Source: Arthrobacter sp. U41 (GTDB lineage Bacteria > Actinomycetota > Actinomycetes > Actinomycetales > Micrococcaceae). Taken from it: a DNA stretch of 64,000 nt. Below, piece after piece: positions 25,500 through 33,600 of this stretch (the first letter of the stretch is position 1; every line of letters starts with the position of its first letter). Position numbers and translations under genes: made by a program. Below the pieces are notes generated by a model. It was not told the DNA's origin. It searched no databases and saw only the letters and a program-made list of their open reading frames with translations. The DNA is taken from the NCBI RefSeq assembly GCF_001750145.1, contig NZ_CP015734.1, positions 102,445 through 166,444 on the forward strand, in the 5' to 3' direction.

Positions 25500-28466
25500 A
25501 TGGACGGTGGGTTTTCTGATGAGCTGTTGGCGGATTGGACTCTTGTAGAGGTAGATCGACGGTTGTTGGGGCAGAAGACCGGTGCGCAGGGTCTCGGGTT
25601 CGTCATGTTGTTGAAGTTCTTCGAGCTTGAGGGCCGTTTCGCCCGTGATGCAGCTGATTTTCCTGCTGGCTCGGTGTCCTACGTTGCTGACCAGCTTGGT
25701 ACGACCGCTTCTGGGCTCGGTGCTTATGACTTTTCAGGCAGAACGTCCAAGCGCCATCGTGTGCAGATTCGCAAGGCTTTTGGGTTCAGGGAGTTTTCGC
25801 TCGCTGACGAGGCCGTCTTGGCAAACTGGCTGGCGCAGGACGTATGCCCAAGGGAGGTACGTGATGCCGCGCTGGCGGAGGCTTTGGCGGGCCGTTGCCG
25901 ACAACTGAAGATTGAGCCTCCTGCCCGAACTTCGCGGATCGTTGGTGCGGCAAGAGCTGCTTTTGAGCAGGAGCTCTGCGCCGGCGTCGTTGCTCGTCTT
26001 GGCCCGGCGGGTGCGGCCCGGTTGGAAGCGGTGGTCGCGGATGGCACTGCTGGGTCGTTTCTGGCGGTGTTGAAGGCTGATCCTGGCCCTGCCGGTTTGG
26101 AGTCCTTGCTGTCGGAGGTGGAGAAGCTCTCTGCCGCTCAAGCATTGGATTTGCCGCCGGATTTGTTTGCCGGGGCATCGGAGAAGGTCGTGAACGCGTG
26201 GCGCGCCAGGGCGGCCAGGATGTATCCGTCTGATTTCTGGGACACGCCCCAACCTGTGCGGTTAACGCTGCTCGCGGCGTTGTGTCATCAACGAACAGTG
26301 GAGATCACGGACAGCCTGGTCGATCTGCTGCTCGTTTTGGTGTTGAAGATCAATACCAGTGCGGTGAAGAAGGTCGAGAAGGAACTCACCGAGGATCTGA
26401 AGCGGGTGCGGGGCAAGACAGAGCTGCTCTTCCGGCTGGCCGCAACAGCGGTCAAACACCCGGATGAGACGGTCCGGGACGTGGTTTTCCCGGTGGTGAG
26501 CGAGAAGACCTTGCAGCAACTCGTGAAGGAAGCGAAAGCCAACGAGACGGTGTTCCAGGGCAAGGTCCGGACCGTGTTGCGGGGGTCGTATTCGAACCAC
26601 TACCGACGGATGCTCCCGGCGTTGCTGTCGGTGCTGCGCTTCCGCTGCCATAACACGGCGTTCCGGCCCATCATGGCCGCCATCGCACTGCTGAAACAGT
26701 ATGCCGAGGCGGGGAGCAAGGCCCAGTACTTCAGCATTGATGAACAGATTCCCCTGGTTGGTGTGGTGCCGAAGGCTTGGGCTGGCGCCGTCACTGACGA
26801 GAACGGGCGGGTGGAGCGGATCCCGTACGAGCTGTGTCTCTTGGTGTCGTTGCGCGATGCTCTGCGACGGAGGGAAGTCTTCGTCACGGGGGCCAGGAAG
26901 TGGCGCGATCCGGAAGAGGATCTACCGAAAGATTTCGACGCATCCCGGGAACTGCACTACGAGGCGCTTCGTCAGCCGTTGGATCCTTCGGCTTTCATTT
27001 ACGATCTGCGATCCCGGATGGTCCGGGCGCTGGAGGATCTGGACAGCGCGATGCTGGCTGACACGGCCGGCGGGGTCAAGATCACCCAACGCAAGGGTGC
27101 CCCATGGATCATGGTGCCGAAACTGGAAAAACAAGTTGAACCGGCGAACCTGGGCAAACTCAAAGACGAACTGATCCGGCGGCGGGGAACACTGGATTTG
27201 CTGGAAGTTTTCAAGGAGGCCGACTTCCTGACCGGGTGCACGGAAGAGTTCACTTCCATCTCTTCACGGCAAAACCTCGGTCAGGACACGCTCCGTCGGC
27301 GGCTGCTCATGTGTTTGTTCGGGTTGGGAACGAATATGGGCATCAAAGCGATCGCGAACGCCGGCGGCCATACCGAGACCGAGCGCGAGCTGCGGCATGT
27401 GCGCCGGACGTTCATCACCAAAGACAGCCTCCGCCAGGCAATCGTGAAAGTCGTCAATGCCACCTTTGAGGCCAGGAACCCGGCATGGTGGGGTACAGGC
27501 AGCGCGTGTGCGTCGGATTCGAAGAAGTTCGGGTCCTGGGAATCGAACCTGATGACCGAATGGCACAACCGCTACGGAGGCCCCGGAGTCATGATCTACT
27601 GGCACGTCGAAGAGAAATCCACCTGTATCTACTCCCAGCTGAAGAACTGTTCCTCGTCCGAGGTCGCGGCAATGATCGAAGGAGTCCTTCGCCACGACAC
27701 CACTGCCGAGATCGAGGCGAACTACGTCGATACCCACGGTGCCTCGATTGTCGGGTTCGCCTTCACCGAGCTCCTGGGCTTCAAGCTGTTGCCGAGGTTG
27801 AAGAACATCGGCTCGATCCGCCTCTACCGCGCCAGCAACGAAGAAGCCTACGGCGAGATCACCCCGGTTCTGTCCCGCCCGATTAATTGGGAGATCATCG
27901 GCCAGCAATACGATCAGATGATCAAATACGCCACCGCGCTCAAGCTCGGCACCGCGGAGTCCGAGACGATCCTGCGGCGTTTCACCCGCGGCGGCCCGAA
28001 ACACCCCACCTACCAGGCCCTGGAGGAACTTGGCAGGGCTGTGCGCACGATCTTCGCCGCGGACTACCTCGCTGAAGAGGGCCTGCGGCGGGAAATCAAT
28101 TCCGGTTTGCAGGTGGTGGAGAACTGGAACAGCGGCAACGACGTCGTCTTCTACGGCAAGAACCGGGACCTGACCGGCCCGGATAAGGAAACCACCGAAG
28201 TCTCCATGCTCGCACTCCACCTCCTCCAGTCATCCTTGGTCCTGGTCAACACGCTGATGCTGCAGGAAGTCCTCGAGGATCCGGCCTTCCATGACCTGCT
28301 CACCGCTGAGGACTGGCGCGGGTTGACCCCGCTGTTCTTGACCCACATCAACCCCTACGGACGCTTCACCCTCGACATGAACACCCACCTGGGCCTGGGT
28401 CGACAGCAGTACCCGGTCAGCACACCAGAGCCCGCACCATCTAGGAAAGAGAAGGTCCTGGCATGA
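25500..28466 (+). CDS. tnpA: Tn3-family transposase
   Basis: A 988-residue transposase of normal Tn3-family length. The N-terminal DUF4158 DNA-binding domain starts [20 protein letters not shown] and continues through [22 protein letters not shown] helices. The C-terminal DDE domain contains [53 protein letters not shown], and TDTHGA-like [20 protein letters not shown] with the following catalytic Glu region. It cuts and joins at the 30-bp terminal repeats to form cointegrates that the resolvase then resolves. The stop overlaps the start of the next gene. It is not closely similar to the second transposase at 43-46 kb (different N-terminus). Confidence 0.95.
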   Translation: MDGGFSDELLADWTLVEVDRRLLGQKTGAQGLGFVMLLKFFELEGRFARDAADFPAGSVSYVADQLGTTASGLGAYDFSGRTSKRHRVQIRKAFGFREFSLADEAVLANWLAQDVCPREVRDAALAEALAGRCRQLKIEPPARTSRIVGAARAAFEQELCAGVVARLGPAGAARLEAVVADGTAGSFLAVLKADPGPAGLESLLSEVEKLSAAQALDLPPDLFAGASEKVVNAWRARAARMYPSDFWDTPQPVRLTLLAALCHQRTVEITDSLVDLLLVLVLKINTSAVKKVEKELTEDLKRVRGKTELLFRLAATAVKHPDETVRDVVFPVVSEKTLQQLVKEAKANETVFQGKVRTVLRGSYSNHYRRMLPALLSVLRFRCHNTAFRPIMAAIALLKQYAEAGSKAQYFSIDEQIPLVGVVPKAWAGAVTDENGRVERIPYELCLLVSLRDALRRREVFVTGARKWRDPEEDLPKDFDASRELHYEALRQPLDPSAFIYDLRSRMVRALEDLDSAMLADTAGGVKITQRKGAPWIMVPKLEKQVEPANLGKLKDELIRRRGTLDLLEVFKEADFLTGCTEEFTSISSRQNLGQDTLRRRLLMCLFGLGTNMGIKAIANAGGHTETERELRHVRRTFITKDSLRQAIVKVVNATFEARNPAWWGTGSACASDSKKFGSWESNLMTEWHNRYGGPGVMIYWHVEEKSTCIYSQLKNCSSSEVAAMIEGVLRHDTTAEIEANYVDTHGASIVGFAFTELLGFKLLPRLKNIGSIRLYRASNEEAYGEITPVLSRPINWEIIGQQYDQMIKYATALKLGTAESETILRRFTRGGPKHPTYQALEELGRAVRTIFAADYLAEEGLRREINSGLQVVENWNSGNDVVFYGKNRDLTGPDKETTEVSMLALHLLQSSLVLVNTLMLQEVLEDPAFHDLLTAEDWRGLTPLFLTHINPYGRFTLDMNTHLGLGRQQYPVSTPEPAPSRKEKVLA

Positions 28467-29176
28467 ATGAATACCTCCCCGCCCCGGCGCGGGTAACTCC
28501 CCGGAGCAAAGGGAAACTGATCAGGGGAAAAATCACCCTGCTCGGGTCGAACCCGAAGATCTGGCGGGCCTTCGAGGTCGATTCCAGTCTCTACCTGGAC
28601 GAATTCCACGACGTCCTGCAGGTGATTATGGGGTGGGAAGATTCCCACCTGCATTCCTTCACCGAGCACAACCCGAACACGCCGGGACGCCGACCCTCCA
28701 CGGCCCGGAGCTGGGCCCCGGTCTACGTGCGGGCTGAGGACGATGACGGCTGGTACGCCCCGGAAGAAACCGTCCGGGTAGGGAAAATCCTCAATGAAGG
28801 CTCCACCCCCTTGTTCTACGAATACGACTTCGGAGACGGCTGGACCCACCGCATCGACTGGGATGAAACCGTGAAGAAAACCCACAACGATGCCCACGCC
28901 AGGGTGACCCGGGGTAAACGGCGTTGCCCGCTCGAAGACTCCGGCGGAATCGACGGCTACCAAAACCTCATCGATACTCTGGCCAATCCCGACGCCGTCG
29001 AGGAAACCGGTCGGGAACACGCCCAATGGCTCCAGGAATGGGCGCAAGGGACCGCCCAACGATCCGGTGGCGAAGAAAACTTCGACCCCGGATATTTCGA
29101 TCTTGCCGCCGTCAACACCAACCTCGAGAAACTATTCACTCCCGACCCCGGGGAGGAACGTCTTGGAAATCTTTAG
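28463..29176 (+). CDS. Plasmid pRiA4b ORF-3-like protein
   Basis: A 237-residue protein. [66 protein letters not shown], and the [19 protein letters not shown] block are all hallmark segments of the pRiA4b ORF-3 family (P-P-E-D-x-G-G-x-x-G-Y). No biochemical role is established for the family, which often rides on transposons and plasmids. Its ATG lies inside the last codons of tnpA, so it is translated with the transposase. It may influence transposition or be cargo. Confidence 0.88.
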   Translation: MNEYLPAPARVTPRSKGKLIRGKITLLGSNPKIWRAFEVDSSLYLDEFHDVLQVIMGWEDSHLHSFTEHNPNTPGRRPSTARSWAPVYVRAEDDDGWYAPEETVRVGKILNEGSTPLFYEYDFGDGWTHRIDWDETVKKTHNDAHARVTRGKRRCPLEDSGGIDGYQNLIDTLANPDAVEETGREHAQWLQEWAQGTAQRSGGEENFDPGYFDLAAVNTNLEKLFTPDPGEERLGNL

Positions 29177-29300
29177 ATTTTCAAGACACCCGATCCGACC
29201 CCAGGAAGACAGGGAAAATTTCGCGCCGTACCACGGAACGGCTATGTCTTGACAAGTCGTCTCATAGCGCGACGTGTCTCAGGCACGTCTTTAGGGGTTT
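29177..29300. other. Probable res site 1
   Basis: The stretch ending in GACAAGTCGTCTCATAGC, GTGTCTCAGG and TAGGGGTTTATGGGGCAGAC just before tnpR recurs, inverted, before the second resolvase (47101-47170). Conserved blocks at this position are the expected resolvase-binding and recombination subsites. Confidence 0.7.
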
Positions 29301-29936
29301 ATGGGGCAGACTGCGGTCATGACACTTCTCGGATACACCCGGATCAGCACCGCCGGCCAGGACGACCGGCTCCAACGCGACGCGCTCACCGCTGCGGGTG
29401 TCCTGGCCCGGGACATCTACTCCGATGTGACCTCCGGAAGCAAGGAGGCCAAAAGCCGGCCCGGGATGCAAAAGCTCATGGGCTACGCCCAAAGCGGTGA
29501 CACGATCGTGGTGTGGCGCATCGACCGGCTCGGCCGGTCTCTGCTCGATGTCCTGGGCACCGTCAACGGGCTCCGGGACAAGGGGATCATGGTCCGCTCG
29601 ATCGCCGACGGCATTGACCCGGAAACCAATACCGGACGCCTGATGTTGAACATGCTTGCCACCTTGGCCGAGTACGAACGCGAACTGATCACAGAACGCG
29701 TCAACGCCGGCATCGCTGCCGCCCGCGCCGCCGGGACCATCTTCGGCCGCCCAGTGACCGACCCCGCCCTGACCGCCGAAAAGCTTCAGATCGTCGCCAC
29801 GGCCCGTTCCGAAGGTAAAACAGCGCACCAGGCCGCCCAGCTGGTCGGCTGGTCCCGGGCCACCCTGTACCGGCACCAACAAACACGGGCAGCCACCCCA
29901 ATCACGACGCAGCACAAACTCACTGGAACCTTATGA
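29301..29936 (+). CDS. tnpR: Tn3-type serine resolvase (copy 1)
   Basis: A 211-residue serine recombinase. LLGYTRISTAGQDDRLQRDA has the catalytic Ser in Y-x-R-x-S-T (about residue 16). The YSDVTSGSKEAKSRPGMQKL and VVWRIDRLGRSLLDVL blocks hold the active-site Arg residues, and TLAEYERELITERVNAG begins the E helix. The C-terminal HTH is TAEKLQIVATARSEGKTAHQ, then AAQLVGWSRATLYRH. It resolves cointegrates at the upstream res site. The gene end overlaps the right terminal repeat, so the last residues are encoded by the transposon end. It is more than 90% identical by eye to the resolvase at 46503-47108 over the first 195 residues. Confidence 0.95.
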   Translation: MGQTAVMTLLGYTRISTAGQDDRLQRDALTAAGVLARDIYSDVTSGSKEAKSRPGMQKLMGYAQSGDTIVVWRIDRLGRSLLDVLGTVNGLRDKGIMVRSIADGIDPETNTGRLMLNMLATLAEYERELITERVNAGIAAARAAGTIFGRPVTDPALTAEKLQIVATARSEGKTAHQAAQLVGWSRATLYRHQQTRAATPITTQHKLTGTL

Positions 29937-29957
29937 CACGTTCAGGAGTACTGGGCC
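29928..29957 (-). repeat. Right terminal inverted repeat of the Tn3-family transposon
   Basis: Exact reverse complement of 25449-25478. It overlaps the last nine bases of tnpR. Confidence 0.92.
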
Positions 29958-29991
29958 GTGAAGGATCCTTCACCGGACACCCACATTCTGC

Positions 29992-30396
29992 TTATCCGGC
30001 GGCTACTAGCTCGATCTCGAAGCCGTCTGAGTTGAAGAGGTAGGCAGCATAGTGATCGGGGCCGCCAGCGTGCGGGTACTTGTCCTGGAACAGCTGCATC
30101 CATCCGTGACGAGCGCCTTCCACGACAAGTGCATCCACGTCTTTTGGGCTTCCGGCGTGGAACGCCAGGTGGTTGAGGCCTGGTGTTGTGCGCTCGTGTT
30201 TTCGGCCGCTCAAGGCTGGTGACTGTTCAGCCACTATGTAGGTCTGATCAAGTCGCCAGCTGATTCCTAAGTCCCAGCTTTGGTAAGTGGAGTATCCCAA
30301 TCGGGGCAGAATCCAACCCCATTCCTGCTTGGCGCGGTCGATGTCAGGGACCCATACCTCGATATGGTGCAGGGATCCCGTGGGAGGGGTGTTCAC
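29992..30396 (-). CDS. VOC-family (glyoxalase/dioxygenase fold) protein
   Basis: A 134-residue protein with the vicinal-oxygen-chelate layout. LHHIEVWVPDIDRAKQEWGW supplies the first metal His (about 10); GLNHLAFHAGSPKDVDAL the second (about 76); and YLFNSDGFEIELVA the Glu (about 129). P-D-P-D-G-F/N-x-I-E-L is here N-S-D-G-F-E-I-E-L. VOC proteins include glyoxalase I, fosfomycin- or bleomycin-type resistance proteins and extradiol dioxygenases; nothing here decides among them. GTG start, weak Shine-Dalgarno. It stands alone, convergent with the transposon's resolvase, beside a remnant of an IS21-like end. Confidence 0.82.
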   Translation of the reverse strand: MNTPPTGSLHHIEVWVPDIDRAKQEWGWILPRLGYSTYQSWDLGISWRLDQTYIVAEQSPALSGRKHERTTPGLNHLAFHAGSPKDVDALVVEGARHGWMQLFQDKYPHAGGPDHYAAYLFNSDGFEIELVAAG

Positions 30397-30437
30397 ATTG
30401 GGAGTCTTTCATGCTCGATCACAGCTGCCCGCAGACC

Positions 30438-30512
30438 GATCCCCATGCGGACATGTAGTGGGCCGTGCAGAAGACTTTGGACATTTCGTGCAGATGACTT
30501 CGGAAAATGACA
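30438..30512 (+). repeat. IS21-like terminal repeat remnant, copy A
   Basis: GATCCCCATGCGGACATGTA and GTGG are followed by two direct units, CCGTGCAGAAGACTTTGGAC and TTCGTGCAGATGACTTCGG, then AAAATGACA. Multiple short direct repeats near a terminus are usual for IS21-type elements. Inverted relatives lie at 47194-47253 and 56932-57007. No istA/istB is present in the window. The IS21 assignment is a guess; the repeats themselves are seen. Confidence 0.65.
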
Positions 30513-30668
30513 ACAGGCATCTGCCGCCCCGTTGATGCGAATCTCAGCCCATATCTTTCTGATACTGGGGTGATATCAAATTGATAGTACGAGCCATGTA
30601 GCTGCCCACACGAAAGCCCTGCACAGCTTCAAAGCTGCGGAAGGCTTCCGTCCTCCTGGGAAGGATCT

Positions 30669-33600
30669 TTAGCGCCCGTATTCGGTTTGTTGCTCCCGGC
30701 GCTGGTCCGGGCTCCGCGGTTGGGCCGGTGTGGCGGTGGCGACTCCGGTGCCTGGTTGTGGCGGGAATGAGGCGTTCATGAGCCGTTGCATCTTTTCCAT
30801 CCGGGGGTCAATTCCGGCCGGTGGTTCGGATGGTGCTGGGTCTTCCGGTTTTGCGGCGGCGGCCATGAGTTGGTTGATCCGTGCCGAGTCCGCTTGGGCG
30901 GCTTTGAGTGTGTCGGCGTGCTTGAAGGGTTCCGCCAGGGCTTTGTCTGCCTGTTCGACGTGGGTGAGCGCTTCCTGCCGTCGTGCTTCGACGTCGGCTG
31001 CGAGCTTTGGGAGCGATGAGACTCTGTTTTCGAGTTGCCTGATGGTGCCTAGATCGGCGGACAGGAGGCTGCGGCGGGCTATTTGTGTGGTTGCCCTGGG
31101 CACTCCTTGGATGCGTACTTCGACGGTCGCCCGGTCCAGGTCCCGGGCCGGCATAAGGCGGGCACGGAGTTCGTGACCGCCAAGGGTGGCAATGGTTCCG
31201 AGCTCGTCGTAGCCGTAGAGATTCACGAGTCGATGGCCGTGCTTGCCGGCCCATGCCCGGAGCGCTTCGGCCGCGTCCCCGCGGTTATCGAGCGCCTTAC
31301 CGTCGATGGTGGCTTTGAAGGCATCCGCGGTCGTATCCACGGTCCACGCCGCTGCTGCCCGGATCTGGGGCAGGTCCTGGGCGGCGGCGGCGGCCGCGGA
31401 TTGTTCGCCGCGTTTGGTGTGGGCGACAGCAACCATGTTGCGGTTGTAGGCCCGGTCCAGGCGGCTCAGGCGGGCCAGTTCCTGGTCGGCGACGGCTTTT
31501 TCCAGCACCAGCGGGTTGCCGCTGGTGCTGGCTTTGGCCTGGGCGAAGTTCAGGGTGTTGTCCCCGATGTCCTCGATTTCGCGCACGTCCAGGCGCCCGC
31601 GCATGATCTGGTTGATGAACCGGGACTTTCGTTCAAGTCCCTGCCACATGAAGGAATCGAAGGATTCCTTAGCGACCACCTGGGAGATGCGGACCTCGGG
31701 GTTCTGATTACCTTGGCGCAGAATGCGGCCGTGGCGTTGCTCGACGTCGGAAGGCCGCCACGGGGCATCCATGTCCACCAGGTGCACGGCGCGTTTTTGA
31801 ATGTTGGTGCCGACGCCCATTTTTGAGGTCGAGCCCATCAGCACGGCGATCTGGCCGGAGCGGGCGGCGGCAAAAAGCCGGCCTTTTTCGGTGTCGTTCT
31901 TGGCTTCGTGGATGAACCGGACCATGTGTTCGGGGACGCCGCGGCGGCGTAGCTGGTCTTTCAGTTCGCCGTAGACGTTCCACTTCTCAGAGGGTGTGCC
32001 GAAGTCGCAGAACACCAGCTGCAGGGCACCGGGCACGGGGTCCGGCTCTCCGGTTTTCGGGTCAGTGTAGATGCGGTCCTTGTGCTCTTCGTACACACTG
32101 GCCAGCAAGTCAGCGGTGGCGCTGATCTTGGTGGGCCCTTGCTGGGACAGTGCGGGGTCAACGAGTCTCATGTCCAGGGCGGCCTTGCGGCCGTCTGAGG
32201 AGACTTTGAGCATGTTGTCTTCCTCGGCGTCCACGAGCTTTTGCTGGATGCGGTCCACCCGCTGGCCGATGTCTTGAATGTACTCGCGCAGTTCGGGGCT
32301 GGGTTCCACGGTGAGCATGTTCGGCTGCCGCAGCCCGTCCCCGTCCCTTGCGGCGAGGGCCGGGACGGGGAGCTTCAAGTCCTCGGCGGTCTTCACGTCC
32401 GCGAAGGTGTGGAACATCTTCAGCAGCTCGGGGACGTTCTGGAATTTCGCGAACCGGCTCTTGAGTTTGAACCGGTCACCGCCGGCTACCGAGAGTTCCA
32501 TTTCCTCGACAACCTGCCCAAAGGTTGCTGCCCAGGTGTTGAAGTCCTGGATTCCAGCAGCCTGGAGCAGGTCCGGGCGCAGGTAGCGCTGCATGACGTA
32601 CATTTCCGTGACGGAGTTGGCAATGGGCGTAGCCGTGGCCCCGGTGATCACGCGCCGGCCCTCACGTTGGCGCAGGAACTCCGTCTTCATATGCAGGTCG
32701 CTCGCCCGCTGCGAGCCTTGGATTCCGGCACCGGGGATGTTGCTGGGCGTCTCCAGGTTCTTGTAGTCGTGCAACTCGTCCACCACGAGGTAGTCAATGC
32801 CGGTTTCCTCGAAGCTGATCCCCGGATCGGCGGGGGTATCGAGCTTGGCTTTGAGGCGTTCTTCCCGTCCCAGGACCACCTTTTCGAGCCGTTTGACGAT
32901 GCTGGAGCTGGCCTGTCCGTTCTCCTGGCCGCTGTCCCTGACTGCTTCCAGCTCGGCCCGCGCTTGGGCGACTTCGGCTCTCATATACGAGGCTTCAGCT
33001 TCGGGGCTGAGGCTCACGCGCTGGAAGGCTGTGCGGGTCATGACTACAGCGTCCCACTCGTTGGCGGCCGCGCGAGCCACGAACTGACGTCGCTTATCCC
33101 CGGCAAGATCACTCGATGATGCTGCGAGGATTCTGGCCTGGGGGTAGATCTGGAGCCATTCGCGGGCGAACTGTTCGAGCATGTGGTTGGGGATCACGAC
33201 GGCGGGCTTGTTGACCATACCCAGCCGGCGCAGTTCCATCACACCCATAACCATTTCAGCGGTCTTTCCCGCGCCGACCTGGTGGAACAGGCCCACGGCA
33301 GGTTCGGAGAGCATCCGGGCCACGGCCGCGCGCTGGTGCGGGCGTGGGGAGAAGTCCTTGGCCATTCCCGGCAGGGTCAGCCTCTCTCCCTCGGTGCTGT
33401 AGTCGCGCAGCACGATGGAATTGAAGCGGCGGTTGTACTCGTCAATGAGACGGGTGGCCCGTTCGGGTTCTTCCCACACCCATTCGCTGAAACGCTCCTG
33501 CAGCAGCTGGGCTTTTTCCTGGGCCGCAGCGGTTTCGGTGGGGTTCAGGATGCGGCGCTTGTCCTCTCCTTCGTCTGTGACCCGCACGGTCCGCTGCTCC

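Larger units (their letters stand above)
25449..29957 (+). mobile_element. Tn3-family transposon with pRiA4b-ORF3-like passenger
   Basis: About 4.5 kb bounded by perfect 30-bp inverted repeats (GGCCCAGTACTCCTGAACGT, then GTCATAAGGT). Contents in order: tnpA, a pRiA4b ORF-3-like gene that overlaps it, a res site and tnpR, all rightward. The ends lack the GGGG tip of Tn3 proper, as in some actinobacterial branches. No 5-bp target duplication is seen (left flank TCCTA, right flank GTGAA), so one flank was rearranged after insertion. Confidence 0.88.
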
